A stretch of DNA of 64,000 nt from Chloroflexota bacterium (GCA_018650845.1 JABIFF010000016.1:62001-126000), one strand, 5' to 3'. Shown: positions 36,779-46,504, counted from the stretch's first letter. The notes: generated by a model from the letters alone, not told the origin. Made by a program: numbers and translations.

Positions 36779-38092
36779 CTACTCCGCCAACTTCACCAGT
36801 GAGTAGTTTTTGCGGCCTCTCCTAATTACCAAGAGGCGGCCTTCTACTAGGTCTTCGGTTTTGACTGTTCGGTTGGCGTCGGAGATTTGTTCGCCGTTGA
36901 GGTACATGCCGCCTTGATCGATGGTGCGTTTTACGTCACCACCAGATTTTCCGGCTCCTGCTGAAACAGCAAGTTCCGAGAATTTTAAGCCTTCGCCAGA
37001 AAGCTGATCTCGGGTTACTTCGGTTACTGAAGAACCATCGAGAACATCTTCCATTTGGTCGGCTGAAAGCTTTGAAAGATCGCCACCGAAGAACGCTTGG
37101 GTCACTTTAAGGGCCTGATCTAGTCCGCCTTGTCCGTGAATCGTTCGCGTTACTTCTTCAGCAAGCGCCTTCTGAGCTGCTCGTTTGAACGGCTCTTCAG
37201 CGACAGCTTCCGCCAGCGCACCGATCTGAACCTGATTCAGCATGGTGAACAGCTTTACGTACGGCACAGCGTCGGCATCTGCCACGTTCAGGAAGAACTG
37301 GTAGAGCTTGTACGGCGAGGTCTGCTTTGGATCGAGCGTGGGCGCTCCGCCAATCGACTTGCCGAATTTTTCGCCGTTGGAATTTACTACCAACGGGTAG
37401 GCGATTCCGTGCGCACGAGGTCGACCCTCTGAGTCGGTTCCGTGAATGCGTCGAATCAGATCGACACCGCCAAGAATGTTGCCCCATTGGTCAGATCCAC
37501 CAGCTTGAAAACCAACGCTGTCGGTTTCGTAGAGCTTTAGGAAATCGTATGCCTGCAATAGTTGGTAGCTGAATTCTGTGAACGAAATTCCGCTGTCACG
37601 GCTGAATCGATCTTTCACGGAATCACGACTCATCATCGTGTTCACTGTGAAGTGCTTTCCTACGTCACGAAGGAACGTTAGGAGATCGGTAGTTCGCAGC
37701 CAGTCGGCGTTGTTTACTACTTTGGCAGGGTTCGACTTTGCGTTGAAATCGAGGAACGGTTCAAGCTGCGCCCGAATGGCTTCGACGTTGTAGTCGATGT
37801 CGGCGACTGAAAGAAGCGTTCGTTCGTCGGCGCGCCCTGAAGGGTCGCCGATCATCCCGGTTCCGCCACCGACTAGTGCGATGGGAGTGTGACCGTACTG
37901 TTGGAGTCGGACGAGACCCATGATGGCGACGAGGTTGCCGATGTGGAGACTGCTCGCCGTGGGGTCGAAGCCGTTGTAGGCGGTGATTTTTTCAGTTGCG
38001 AGAGTGTGTTCTGCGCCCGGAGTGGCATCGAACAGCGCACCACGCCATTTGAGGTCTTCAGCTACGTTTTGAAATTCTGTGTTGGTCGTCAT
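36779..38092 (-). CDS. tyrS: Tyrosine--tRNA ligase
   Basis: A 437-residue class I tyrosyl-tRNA synthetase. The HIGH-type motif is in YNGFDPTASSLHIGN. The tyrosine and ATP region has QAYDFLKLYE and GGSDQWGN. The KMSKS loop reads KFGKS. A C-terminal S4 RNA-binding domain covers about 370-435. Key residues are intact and the length is normal. It is the last gene of a minus-strand run after trpA, aroH, DAHP synthase and ribF, making an aromatic-themed neighbourhood, although the 53-bp gap to ribF holds no T-box or attenuator that I can see. Confidence 0.97.
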   Translation of the reverse strand: MTTNTEFQNVAEDLKWRGALFDATPGAEHTLATEKITAYNGFDPTASSLHIGNLVAIMGLVRLQQYGHTPIALVGGGTGMIGDPSGRADERTLLSVADIDYNVEAIRAQLEPFLDFNAKSNPAKVVNNADWLRTTDLLTFLRDVGKHFTVNTMMSRDSVKDRFSRDSGISFTEFSYQLLQAYDFLKLYETDSVGFQAGGSDQWGNILGGVDLIRRIHGTDSEGRPRAHGIAYPLVVNSNGEKFGKSIGGAPTLDPKQTSPYKLYQFFLNVADADAVPYVKLFTMLNQVQIGALAEAVAEEPFKRAAQKALAEEVTRTIHGQGGLDQALKVTQAFFGGDLSKLSADQMEDVLDGSSVTEVTRDQLSGEGLKFSELAVSAGAGKSGGDVKRTIDQGGMYLNGEQISDANRTVKTEDLVEGRLLVIRRGRKNYSLVKLAE

Positions 38093-38145
38093 CGGAGTGT
38101 CCTGACCGGCTTGCCGGTGTTTTTAGGGATCTGTACGAAGTCGAG

Positions 38146-39072
38146 CTACGAACTTGCCAGAATTTGGCGGGTTTGCTCGACGTCTTTATTCATTTGAGTA
38201 ACGAGTTGTTCGACTGAATCGAATGCGACCTCTGCCCTGAGCCTGGTTACAAACTCAAGTCGAAGTCGCTTCGTATACAGATCCCCATCGAAGTCTAGAA
38301 GGAACGCCTCTATCGTGCGACCTCCATCGGTTTCAAATGTTGGACGAACGCCGATGCTGGTTGCAGCTTTGTGCGTTGCGCCATCGACTTCGACTGTAGT
38401 TGCATATATGCCGTTGTCAGGCACGGTTACGGCGAAGTCGGGTTCGATATTTGCCGTTGGAAATCCGATTTCTCGACCGCGCTTTTCGCCGTGTGCAACG
38501 ATGCCAGAGATCGAGTAATTTCGACCCAGCATCTTTGATGCGAGCTCGCAGTTTCCGCTGACTATTGCGATTCTAATGACGGAGCTTGAAACGGCTTCGC
38601 CATCGACGACTATCGCAGGAACGCCGATGAAATCGATGTCGGTGTGCGTGCTTGTCGCTGAGAGCTGTTCGACGCCTGAGCGGTCGGAACCGATCATCGC
38701 ACCGGGGCCGAGAATCAACGAAACAAGCCCTATACGCTCACGCAGCGCACCAACGAATTCGTCGGACGATAGCTTTTGGATCGCAGAGCTGAATTCAAGT
38801 TCGATCACGTGGTCGATCCCGATGTCGGTAAGGATTTCTCGACGTGTTTCGAAATCGCTCAGGTAGGTGACCTGTGTGCTCGGTTTTATGAATGCTCGTG
38901 GCTGTTCTTTGAATACGAAAGCGACCGATTTTGCCCCGCGTTTCGCTGCTTCATCTTGCACACGGTTAAGCAGTGCCTGATGCCCAAGATGAACACCGTC
39001 GAAGGTCCCGATGGTTGCGACCGTCGGGCCTTCGAGTTGGTCTATGGAAGCGAACAGATCGGTTATCGACAT
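38146..39072 (-). CDS. ribF: Bifunctional riboflavin kinase / FAD synthetase
   Basis: A 308-residue RibF that makes FMN and then FAD. The N-terminal FAD synthetase domain has ATIGTFDGVHLGHQ and the segment SSSVIR. The C-terminal flavokinase domain, from about residue 185, has GHGEKRGREIGFPTANI then DNGIYATTV, and near the end EAFLLDFDGDLY. Both domains look complete. No FMN riboswitch precedes it. It lies between the DAHP synthase and tyrS genes on the same strand. Confidence 0.96.
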   Translation of the reverse strand: MSITDLFASIDQLEGPTVATIGTFDGVHLGHQALLNRVQDEAAKRGAKSVAFVFKEQPRAFIKPSTQVTYLSDFETRREILTDIGIDHVIELEFSSAIQKLSSDEFVGALRERIGLVSLILGPGAMIGSDRSGVEQLSATSTHTDIDFIGVPAIVVDGEAVSSSVIRIAIVSGNCELASKMLGRNYSISGIVAHGEKRGREIGFPTANIEPDFAVTVPDNGIYATTVEVDGATHKAATSIGVRPTFETDGGRTIEAFLLDFDGDLYTKRLRLEFVTRLRAEVAFDSVEQLVTQMNKDVEQTRQILASS

Positions 39073-39131
39073 GATCGGCGTTGGCTCAAAGCGATTGCTC
39101 GATGAAAACGAGCCCCACTAGAAAAAACTTC

Positions 39132-40166
39132 CTACAGGTTTGAGTGAGCCTCACGAAGTAGCTCTTCGGTAGTCTCCCAGTTGATGCATGCATCGGTGAT
39201 GGAGACACCGTACTTCAAATCGGCAGGATCGCCCAACGACTGGTTGCCTTCGTTTAGGTGGCTTTCCAGCATTAGGCCGATAACACCATCGTTGCCAGCG
39301 GTTCGCTGTCGAATTGCATCTCGGAACACGATTGGCTGACGGTTGTGGTCTTTATTGCTGTTGGCGTGCGAACAGTCGATAACGACGTTTGGCTTCAGAC
39401 CTGCACCCGAGAGAAGAGTTCCCGCTTTTGCAACGGTTTCTTCATCGTAGTTGGGGCCTGATGCTCCACCACGAAGGATGAGGTGCTGTGCCTTGTTTCC
39501 TGCCGTGTTGACCACGGAAGCTCGACCATCAAGGTCGATGCCGAGAAATGCGTGTGGTGACCGAGCTGCCATCATCGCATCGACTGCGATCTGGAGGCTC
39601 CCACCGGTTCCGTTCTTGTATCCAATAGGCATTGAAAGTCCGCTCGCCATCTGTCGGTGAGTCTGGCTTTCGGTTGTGCGAGCGCCGATAGCGCCCCACG
39701 AAATGAGATCGGCAAGGTACTGCGGAGTGAACGGATCGAGGAACTCGGTTCCTGCGGCCAAGCCAAGTCCGAGAACTTCAAGCAGGAACGCTCGTGCGCG
39801 CTTTAGTCCTGCTGGCATATCGAACGTGCCATCGAGGTTAGGGTCGTTGATCAGACCTTTCCAGCCGACAGTGGTTCGAGGCTTTTCGAAGTAGACCCGC
39901 ATTACAACGAGGATCTTGTCTTTTACTTCCTCAGCGAGAACAGCGAGTTTTTTGGCGTATTCGAGTCCCGCTTTTTCATCGTGAATCGAACATGGGCCAA
40001 CGAGCATGACCATTCGGTCGTCTCGTCCCTGTTCAATATCTTCGATTGCGGAACGGGCGTCGGTGACGACCTTCGCAATTTCAGGAGTGATCGGCTGCGA
40101 GTCGATGAACGATCGTGGTGAGCTCAGTGGCTGAAGATCGGTGACTCGGACGTTTGACGTAGACAT
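39132..40166 (-). CDS. 3-deoxy-7-phosphoheptulonate synthase (class I, AroF/G/H type)
   Basis: A 344-residue DAHP synthase, first step of the shikimate pathway, condensing PEP with erythrose 4-phosphate. It is the long microbial class I type: MLVGPCSIHD with the metal-binding Cys, RVYFEKPRTTVGWKGLIN, GARTTESQTHRQ and DCSHANSNKDHNRQ. The N-terminal ~45 residues are the allosteric extension of this class, so feedback by an aromatic amino acid is likely; which one cannot be told. An upstream promoter (40207-40236) suggests its own transcript, between aroH and ribF. Confidence 0.95.
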   Translation of the reverse strand: MSTSNVRVTDLQPLSSPRSFIDSQPITPEIAKVVTDARSAIEDIEQGRDDRMVMLVGPCSIHDEKAGLEYAKKLAVLAEEVKDKILVVMRVYFEKPRTTVGWKGLINDPNLDGTFDMPAGLKRARAFLLEVLGLGLAAGTEFLDPFTPQYLADLISWGAIGARTTESQTHRQMASGLSMPIGYKNGTGGSLQIAVDAMMAARSPHAFLGIDLDGRASVVNTAGNKAQHLILRGGASGPNYDEETVAKAGTLLSGAGLKPNVVIDCSHANSNKDHNRQPIVFRDAIRQRTAGNDGVIGLMLESHLNEGNQSLGDPADLKYGVSITDACINWETTEELLREAHSNL

Positions 40167-40206
40167 GATGTGTTTTTGGTTTCTAAGAACTAGTTAGTGA
40201 ATGAAA

Positions 40207-40236
40207 AATATAGTGATCGTGATTCATTCGGTCGAA
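40207..40236 (-). promoter_or_regulatory. Probable promoter of the DAHP synthase gene
   Basis: On the minus strand TTCGAC (40236-40231) and TATATT (40212-40207) are separated by 18 bases, placing transcription start about 35-40 bases before the ATG. No leader peptide with a run of aromatic codons is visible between them. Confidence 0.5.
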
Positions 40237-40470
40237 CCGGCACAGTTGCATGCTGTGGGAGGGAAAGCTTCGTGAATCCAGAGGGGCTGCGGACGGTCAG
40301 GCAGGTCTAGCTGCGATATGAACGTCCGTTGGTAAACAGCCCGTCGGTATAGCTATAGCCAAAATAGGAAGTGCTATACGAGTTGGAACGCGAGAAGACG
40401 AAACCGAACGAGCGAGAATCGCTTCGGTTCGAGAATGTATTCGTCTGTGGGTTGCGTTCGGACATGTCTT
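40237..40470. other. Gap between aroH and the DAHP synthase gene, with a hairpin
   Basis: The aroH-to-DAHP synthase gap (40167-40470) holds one strong hairpin about 40 bp after the aroH stop: CGAACCGAA and GCGA pair with TCGC and TTCGGTT (about 40400-40432, minus strand), followed by TCTTCTC. It may end the trpA-aroH transcript. Nothing else is recognised. Confidence 0.4.
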
Positions 40471-40851
40471 TTAGTTACTTGCCGTTGAAAGGTCGGGGCG
40501 AAGTTTAGCAGCATCGTTGATGTATGCGTGCCTGATTTCGTTCTGAGCTTTGTCGGTATTCCAGAATATAAGTATACGTATGCATTGGCTCAGCGCACCC
40601 GGGCGAGCCATTTCGTGGCCACACATTAGTGGCACATCGTTCCAGCCAAAGCGTTCTCGTGCTGCAACGGCCGGGAATTCGGCTACGAGATCGGGACTGG
40701 TGGTGAATTGAACCGCGGCGACGTCGTCCTGATCGATACCGTTAGCGTCGATCAGAGTCGAGAGTAGCTGCTCTGTAGCCGCAAGAACGTCTTCTGCGGT
40801 TGTACCGTCGGTGGTTGTAGCGCCTTTGACGCCTCGAACCTTCGTTGCCAA
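40471..40851 (-). CDS. aroH: Chorismate mutase, AroH type
   Basis: A 126-residue monofunctional chorismate mutase of the trimeric Bacillus subtilis AroH class, converting chorismate to prephenate for Phe and Tyr synthesis. It has RGVKGATTTDG near the N-terminus, and Cys77, Glu80 and Arg92 (LMCGHEMARP, QCIRIL) match the active-site Cys75/Glu78/Arg90 of the Bacillus enzyme. It lies 62 bp from trpA and on the same strand as the DAHP synthase gene, grouping three aromatic steps. Confidence 0.95.
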   Translation of the reverse strand: MATKVRGVKGATTTDGTTAEDVLAATEQLLSTLIDANGIDQDDVAAVQFTTSPDLVAEFPAVAARERFGWNDVPLMCGHEMARPGALSQCIRILIFWNTDKAQNEIRHAYINDAAKLRPDLSTASN

Positions 40852-40913
40852 TCTTTACCTCGTAATGCGAGTAGTTGTGGGCGAATGATTATTCGACCGG
40901 AAGCTATGGCGAC

Positions 40914-41732
40914 CTAGTTTGCCACGACTTTTCGTGGCGTGCCGGGGGTGAGCGACTTGATATACGCACCAACTCGTTCGGCTGCTTCTTCTGGATCGCC
41001 ATCGGCAAGGGTGTTGATGACCTGACTACCGACTACGGCTCCATCGGAGAATTTGGCGACTTCGGCGACGTGTTCTGGGGTGGAGATTCCGAATCCGATT
41101 GCGATTGGCAGATCGGTGAATTTCCGAACGTTCGTAGCAAGACCTTCGACCCGTGTCGACATCGTTGTTCGAGCGCCAGTCACGCCCAATACAGATATGC
41201 AGTAGACGAAGCCTTTGGCTCGCTTGCACGCGTATTCAATAGCGTCATCAGTAGAAGTGATTGCGATTAGCGGAACAAGCGCAAGACCTGTGCGGTCGCA
41301 GGCGTCTTGTAATGGTCCTGCTTCGGCAGCTGGTAGATCAGCGGCGATGATGCCATCGAGGCCAGCATCGGCAACCGCGTTGCAGAATTCATCGATGCCC
41401 ATGTTGAGGATGGTGTTGTAGTAACCCATGAATATGAGCGGGACATCGATACCGGCTGCTCGAATATCTTTGACTGTTTCGATGCAGGTCTCGGGAGTGA
41501 CGCCGTTCTGGAGCGCTCGATGACCTGAAGCCTGAATCGTGGGGCCATCTCCGAGAGGGTCGCTGAATGGAACTCCTAGCTCGATGACGTCGGCTCCGTT
41601 ATCGACAAGAGAACGAACAATGTCGGTCGTTAGTCCAAGTTCCGGGAATCCAACTGTGACGTATGGCACCAGCGCAATTCGTCCTTCGGACTTTGCGTTT
41701 TCGAATGCTGCTCGAATTCTGTCGGTTGCCAT
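40914..41732 (-). CDS. trpA: Tryptophan synthase alpha subunit
   Basis: A 272-residue TrpA that splits indole-3-glycerol phosphate to indole and glyceraldehyde 3-phosphate. The catalytic Glu51 and Asp62 are in ELGVPFSDPLGDGP, and the phosphate-site glycines are in GFGISTPEHV. ATG 41732 was chosen; a TTG at 41768 would add twelve residues. Its usual partner trpB is not adjacent here: upstream lies a membrane protease, so the trp genes are scattered or trpA begins a small trpA-aroH unit. Confidence 0.96.
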   Translation of the reverse strand: MATDRIRAAFENAKSEGRIALVPYVTVGFPELGLTTDIVRSLVDNGADVIELGVPFSDPLGDGPTIQASGHRALQNGVTPETCIETVKDIRAAGIDVPLIFMGYYNTILNMGIDEFCNAVADAGLDGIIAADLPAAEAGPLQDACDRTGLALVPLIAITSTDDAIEYACKRAKGFVYCISVLGVTGARTTMSTRVEGLATNVRKFTDLPIAIGFGISTPEHVAEVAKFSDGAVVGSQVINTLADGDPEEAAERVGAYIKSLTPGTPRKVVAN

Positions 41733-41796
41733 GTGGCTTGATGATTCCTTTATTTTCGAAGATGCCAAGTAGTGATTATTTTGCTTGGCAGGCGGT

Positions 41797-42723
41797 TTAG
41801 GCTGTTGTCAGATATTTCGCAACGAGAACTGCAACAGTATTGTGCAGCCCGTGGGCGAACATCGCTGGCCAAATCGAACCCGTTTTAAGGTACACCCAGC
41901 CGAGAGCCAATCCCAATGCAAAAGTCGGCACGATTGCACCGAGGTCGATGTGGAATAGCCCGAACATCACTGACGATAGCAGTAACGCCCAGCCGATACC
42001 GAATTTTCTTACTAGCCCGGGTAGAACGTATCCGCGGAAGAATATTTCTTCGGCGATAGGTCCGAGTATGCCGACGAGCACGATGGTTACAACGATGCTT
42101 CCACCGGCTTCATCCAGGGCTTTTTGTGCGGTGTCGGGCGGTGCTAACGAATCGACACCGAACCAGTAGAGTGCCTGAACCCAGAACATCAGGATGCTGA
42201 GACCGACGAGCCACATCGCTACTGCGAACAGGTAAGGCTTAATGCCGTTTGTTTTGACGAATCCGAGTGCTGCGAATGGCTCTCGGTAGCGGACTACTGA
42301 GAAGGCAATTCCGGTTGCGGCGAACGCTCCCGACATTGCTGTTGCTGCGATGATTCCGACGGGGACTCCGACGAATTCTGCCGTTCCGTTTCCGATGTCG
42401 TGTCCGAACTGGTAGCTGACAGCTGTGACGCCAACTCCAGCAACAAGAGCCGCAACGATCGGCCAAAGCGGATAACGGAAGAGTCGAAGTAGAACTAGCC
42501 CTAGCGCAGTGGCCAGCAGACCTACGTAGTAGCCGGAAGGCGAATTGACTGTTGTGTTGTATCCAACATCGGTTCCGTACGATCCACCCAGACTGAGGAT
42601 AGAAATCACTACCAGCATCGTGACAGTCGCGGCTATGACAACGTCTAACGGTCCCCAACTAACGGTTGGGAGGTTGATGTCTTTCCATCGATCGTTTGTT
42701 GTAGGTGGCTGAGGTGGGAGCAA
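41797..42723 (-). CDS. CPBP-family intramembrane metalloprotease
   Basis: A 308-residue membrane protein with about eight hydrophobic helices and the CPBP/Abi (CAAX protease-like) motifs EEIFFRGYVLPG, FGLFHID and FAHGLHNTV, which bring together Glu, Arg and His residues in the membrane. Members cleave prenylated or membrane proteins or serve in peptide immunity; the target here is unknown. It begins with TTG at 42723 and lies between trpA and an MBL hydrolase, all on the same strand, without evident functional link. Confidence 0.87.
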   Translation of the reverse strand: MLPPQPPTTNDRWKDINLPTVSWGPLDVVIAATVTMLVVISILSLGGSYGTDVGYNTTVNSPSGYYVGLLATALGLVLLRLFRYPLWPIVAALVAGVGVTAVSYQFGHDIGNGTAEFVGVPVGIIAATAMSGAFAATGIAFSVVRYREPFAALGFVKTNGIKPYLFAVAMWLVGLSILMFWVQALYWFGVDSLAPPDTAQKALDEAGGSIVVTIVLVGILGPIAEEIFFRGYVLPGLVRKFGIGWALLLSSVMFGLFHIDLGAIVPTFALGLALGWVYLKTGSIWPAMFAHGLHNTVAVLVAKYLTTA

Positions 42724-42749
42724 GTTTTACTTTGTAGGCGTGTTGCGAG

Positions 42750-43418
42750 TTATGCCCAAGTCACGTCGCCCGACATGGTTGTGTCGAACGGTTTTGATTT
42801 GAAAACAGCGAACTCTGCTTTCGACTTGTTGATTGTCGTGAATTCCCCGTGTCCGGGTAGTACAACAGTCGAATCGGAGAGTGTGAAGATGTGCGTTTCA
42901 AGGGATGAAATTATTTGCTTAAGTGCATCGTTAGAAGACGACTTTCCGGGCCCGCCCGGAAAGAGCGTGTCGCCGGTGAAAACGTGGGATCGCTCGCCTG
43001 CGGCTAGCGATTCGGGCGTTTCGAGCAGGTAGCAAGTCGAACCGGGAGTGTGCCCGGGAGTGGCCATCGCTTTCAGAGAAATATCGCCAGCGTTCAACTG
43101 CTGGTTCGTTGATACGTCGATACCGAATTTTGCAGCAGTCGGAAGTGAACTTCGGTCGTCTTCACCGATTCCGACATTAGGATCATCGTCGATATTCACG
43201 GCTTCAAAACCTTCGAGATGATCTTGGTGTCCGTGCGTAATTAAGATGAAGGTAGGGTTAGTTTTCGCCCGTGCTTCGATCAGTTCTAGTGGATTTGCCG
43301 GGGTGTCGATCACAACTGAATTATTGGTTCGGTTGCACGTGATTAGGTAGGCGTTGTTCGAGAAGCCAGATACAAAATTTTGAATCGACCAGTATTTACC
43401 TGTGAAGATTGTGCTCAT
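42750..43418 (-). CDS. MBL-fold metallo-hydrolase (glyoxalase II-like)
   Basis: A 222-residue metallo-beta-lactamase-fold enzyme. The zinc motif is THGHQDHLEG, then ATPGHTPGSTCYLL, FTGDTLFPGG and PGHGEFTT supply further ligands. The pattern matches the glyoxalase II/persulfide dioxygenase-like group, so thioester or related hydrolysis is likely, but the substrate is open. ATG start. Its stop lies 26 bp from the start of the CPBP protease gene, so the two are probably co-transcribed. Confidence 0.9.
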   Translation of the reverse strand: MSTIFTGKYWSIQNFVSGFSNNAYLITCNRTNNSVVIDTPANPLELIEARAKTNPTFILITHGHQDHLEGFEAVNIDDDPNVGIGEDDRSSLPTAAKFGIDVSTNQQLNAGDISLKAMATPGHTPGSTCYLLETPESLAAGERSHVFTGDTLFPGGPGKSSSNDALKQIISSLETHIFTLSDSTVVLPGHGEFTTINKSKAEFAVFKSKPFDTTMSGDVTWA

Positions 43419-43453
43419 GGTTTAGTTCGTGTGCTGCCCGGTTATGAATTGCT

Positions 43454-43483
43454 AAAAAGAAACGGCGCATAAAGCGCCGTTTC
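43454..43483 (-). terminator. Rho-independent terminator of ftsH
   Basis: On the minus strand a 10-bp stem GAAACGGCGC/GCGCCGTTTC with a 5-nt loop is followed by CTTTTTAG, about 30 bp after the ftsH stop. It separates ftsH from the MBL hydrolase gene. Confidence 0.9.
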
Positions 43484-43514
43484 AGAGATTTTAAGTTTGA
43501 GAGCAGGGCGATTG

Positions 43515-45458
43515 CTAAGTTGCCTGTGGTTCAGGATCGGTAGCTTCGCCAAGCTCTTCTTCGGTTTCGACTTCATCTGTTGGAGCTGGTGGCTCGTTAG
43601 AAGAAGCAGGTTCGTCGGTGACGATCTTGCTAACTAGTAGCGGGTCGCGTCCTTCGATTATTGCCACGAACTGATCTGAATCGATCGTCTCGTGCTCAAG
43701 CAGGAAATCGGCGATACCTTCTAGTTCTTGGTCGTGGTCGCCGAGGAGCTTGTTGGCTCGATCTTCACCCTCGGTTAGTAGGCGGTTGATCTCGTCATCA
43801 ATGATGCTTTCGGTCTTCAGCGAGTAGTCGCGTTCCTCAGACATTTCTCGTCCTAAGAACACAGCTCCACCCTGTCGTTTACCGAACGAACGTTTCGATA
43901 GTTTGTCGCTCATACCGAGTCGCATAATCATTTCACGAGCGATACCGGTAGCTTGTTCAAAGTCGTTTGATGCACCAGTGGTGATATCGCCGACTTTGAG
44001 AACTTCAGCGGCTCGGCCACCCATCGCTGCTGCGATCTGTGCTTCGAGCTGCTCCTGAGAAGCGTACGACCTATCTTCCTGCTGCCACCTGGTGAATCCG
44101 CCAGCTTGACCTCGAGCAATGATCGAGATTTTGCCGATAGGCGATCCGCCGGGCATGAGGTGAGCCACTAGAGCGTGGCCTGCTTCGTGGTAAGCAGTGA
44201 TCTTGCGTTCTTTTTCGCTGATGACCTTGCTCTTTCGGGCAGGTCCCATCGAAACACGGTCGATAGCTTCGGTTAGATTGTCGTAGTTGATCAGCTTCTG
44301 ATTATTTCGGGCGGCAAGTAGCGCTGCCTCGTTGATCAGGTTGGCTAGATCAGCTCCCGAGAAGCCAGGTGTTTGCTTTGCGACGTTGGAAAGCTCCACA
44401 CCCTTTTCAATTGGCTTGCCCTTGGCGTGAACGTCAAGGATTGCTGTACGACCTCGGATATCTGGGCTGTCGAGGATTACTCGACGGTCGAAACGGCCTG
44501 GTCGAAGCAGTGCAGGGTCGAGAATGTCGGGGCGGTTAGTAGCCGCAATAACGATAACGTTGGTGGCCGAATCAAATCCGTCCATCTCAACAAGAATCTG
44601 GTTTAGGGTCTGCTCACGTTCATCGTGACCACCACCGACTCCGGCGCCACGGTGCCTACCAACTGCATCGATTTCATCGACGAAGATGATGCAGGGTGAG
44701 TGTCGTCGAGCCTGTTCAAATAGATCACGCACGCGGGAGGCACCGACACCGACGAACATTTCAACGAACTCGGAACCCGAGATCGAGAAGAACGGAACGC
44801 CAGCTTCACCAGCCACGGCTCGGGCGAGAAGTGTCTTACCTGTTCCTGGAGGTCCTACCAGTAGAACTCCGGCAGGGATTTTCGCGCCCAGAGCTTGGAA
44901 TCGTTCTGGGTACTTTAGAAATTCAACAACTTCTTCGAGTTCTTCTTTGGCTTCCGGAACACCGGCTACATCGAAGAATGTAACGGTTGCTTTCGTGCCG
45001 ACGAACATTCGCGCCTTGCTTCGCCCGAATCCCATTTGCTGGTTACTGTTGCCTTGAGCTTGTCGCATCATGAACAGCAAGATTCCGCCGAATAGGATCA
45101 GAGGCAGGAAGCCGATAAGAAGTCCGAAGATACTTCCGAAGCCGCCGCCAGAATTTACCTTGAGAGAATAGTTGGCACTTGGAACTTCAGCGTTGCTCAG
45201 TAGTTCAGCTACGCTAGAGCCTGCTTCTTTAACAGATGTGAAGGTGTTTAGCCCATCGCTGATGGTGAGCGCATCTCCTTTAACCTCGATATCGAGTTTG
45301 GAGGATCCGCTACTGTTTTTCGCCAGCTCTACTACTTCGTTGATGCCGATCTCTTGCGAGTTGCCAGCAGGCTGATCGACAAACATGAAGAAGATTGTGA
45401 TCACTGCGACGATGATCACGAGGTAGACGAGACTATTCCGCATCCAGCGGTTGTTCAT
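43515..45458 (-). CDS. ftsH: ATP-dependent zinc metalloprotease FtsH
   Basis: A 647-residue membrane-anchored AAA+ protease for quality control of membrane and regulatory proteins. Two N-terminal transmembrane helices (about 9-26 and 110-130) flank a periplasmic/extracytoplasmic domain. The AAA module has GPPGTGKT (about 205), the pore [15 protein letters not shown] and Walker B FVDEIDA. The peptidase has HEAGH (about 421). The C-terminal tail is acidic and Pro/Glu-rich. It is divergent from infC across a 388-bp gap and closed by a clear terminator. Confidence 0.98.
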   Translation of the reverse strand: MNNRWMRNSLVYLVIIVAVITIFFMFVDQPAGNSQEIGINEVVELAKNSSGSSKLDIEVKGDALTISDGLNTFTSVKEAGSSVAELLSNAEVPSANYSLKVNSGGGFGSIFGLLIGFLPLILFGGILLFMMRQAQGNSNQQMGFGRSKARMFVGTKATVTFFDVAGVPEAKEELEEVVEFLKYPERFQALGAKIPAGVLLVGPPGTGKTLLARAVAGEAGVPFFSISGSEFVEMFVGVGASRVRDLFEQARRHSPCIIFVDEIDAVGRHRGAGVGGGHDEREQTLNQILVEMDGFDSATNVIVIAATNRPDILDPALLRPGRFDRRVILDSPDIRGRTAILDVHAKGKPIEKGVELSNVAKQTPGFSGADLANLINEAALLAARNNQKLINYDNLTEAIDRVSMGPARKSKVISEKERKITAYHEAGHALVAHLMPGGSPIGKISIIARGQAGGFTRWQQEDRSYASQEQLEAQIAAAMGGRAAEVLKVGDITTGASNDFEQATGIAREMIMRLGMSDKLSKRSFGKRQGGAVFLGREMSEERDYSLKTESIIDDEINRLLTEGEDRANKLLGDHDQELEGIADFLLEHETIDSDQFVAIIEGRDPLLVSKIVTDEPASSNEPPAPTDEVETEEELGEATDPEPQAT

Positions 45459-45712
45459 TTGTCCTGGCCGTCCTATTACTACTGCTAATTAGGGTTATTC
45501 GAACTACATCTACTAGTTTGGATGTAATTTCACTCACTACGATTCAGCCGATTATTTGAAGGCGATTTTGACGTGCTGTAAACGTCGCGCCTCAGTTCGC
45601 GAATACGTTCGCTAATCAGTGTGTAATCGTAGCACAGCGACTATTTTGCTCCGCATTGGAGTATGCCTGTATTACGTGGAGAAACCGTGTGAAGATTCGT
45701 ACTGATAGCCAA
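45459..45712. other. Intergenic region between ftsH and the infC promoter
   Basis: The first part of the ftsH-infC gap. It should hold the ftsH promoter, but I see no convincing minus-strand pair. There is no ORF with coding character and no known RNA motif. Confidence 0.4.
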
Positions 45713-45741
45713 TTGAGTATCGGGCGTATGGTTGGTATATT
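45713..45741 (+). promoter_or_regulatory. Promoter of infC-rpmI-rplT
   Basis: TTGAGT (45713-45718) and TATATT (45736-45741) are 17 bases apart, giving a start near 45748 and a leader of about 100 nt before infC. A short hairpin TGGGT/ACCCA lies in the leader shortly before the ribosome site. Confidence 0.7.
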
Positions 45742-45846
45742 GGAAGTTCGACCAATTCGATATTGGCAAGAAGTGCGCGCCGAGCAGGTGTTTTCGTTGC
45801 GTATTTCAGTGGGTATTACCCAGTCAGTGTCACAGGGAGTGCGAAC

Positions 45847-46452
45847 ATAGCAAAAGAATTTAGGGTGAATCGCCGAATTCGAGCCGACGAGGTTCGTGTA
45901 ATTCGTGGCGAAGATTCTTCCGTATCAACAGTGATGCACATTCGTGACGCGCTGGAGATGGCAGAGGATGAAGGCCTCGATCTTGTTGAGGTTGGCCCTA
46001 ACCAGACTCCACCTGTGTGTCGATTACTCGATTACGGTCGATTCAAATTTATTCAAGGGAAGAAGCAGCGAGAAGCTCGTAAAGTTTCTCGAAGTGCGAG
46101 CAAACAAAAAGAAGTTCGCCTGAGCCCCGTGATGTCGGATAACGACATTGAAACGAAAATAAAGATGACCAAGAACCTTCTTTCCGAAGGTGCGAAAGTC
46201 AGAGTATTTGTGCGGTTCCGTGGTAGGCAGCGTGCCCACCCCGAAATTGCAATGAAGGTACTTCGTAAAGTCGCAGAAGGTGTTGCAACCGTTGCGAAGC
46301 TTGAGAAACCGCCTGGCATGGAAGGCCGAGTGCTGAGCATTTTGCTTGCGCCATCGGCTACCAGCAAAGAGCGGGATCGACAAGAAAAAGCAGCGCCTGT
46401 AGCGGCTGCAAGTGCCACCCCAGCAGATGGGGACACTGCAAAAGAAGAATAG
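45847..46452 (+). CDS. infC: Translation initiation factor IF-3, probable AUA start
   Basis: A 201-residue IF-3. Its first residues, AKEFRVNRRIRADEVRVI, match the usual IF-3 N-terminus, and they follow an ATA codon at 45847 with AGGGAG seven bases upstream. No ATG, GTG or TTG lies near; the next in-frame option is TTG 45763, which adds 28 residues unlike IF-3. Non-AUG, non-GUG starts are a known trait of infC, because IF-3 rejects such codons and so limits its own synthesis. The domains are the N-terminal (to about 75), a linker with KKQREARK, and the C-terminal domain (MSDNDIETKIKMTKNLL...). The C-terminal tail is Ala/Pro-rich. Confidence 0.93.
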   Translation: MAKEFRVNRRIRADEVRVIRGEDSSVSTVMHIRDALEMAEDEGLDLVEVGPNQTPPVCRLLDYGRFKFIQGKKQREARKVSRSASKQKEVRLSPVMSDNDIETKIKMTKNLLSEGAKVRVFVRFRGRQRAHPEIAMKVLRKVAEGVATVAKLEKPPGMEGRVLSILLAPSATSKERDRQEKAAPVAAASATPADGDTAKEE

Positions 46453-46504
46453 GTTCAGGCCAATTTCGCCTGAACAACAGAATTGAGAACGGAAACTACC
46501 TGAT

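Noticed and set aside
40400-40432. Attenuator for the DAHP synthase gene
   Set aside because: A hairpin exists, but there is no leader peptide with aromatic codons and a promoter-like pair lies downstream of it, so it is more likely a terminator of aroH.
45763-45846. TTG at 45763 as the infC start
   Set aside because: The added residues do not resemble IF-3 and there is no Shine-Dalgarno site, whereas ATA 45847 has an ideal one.
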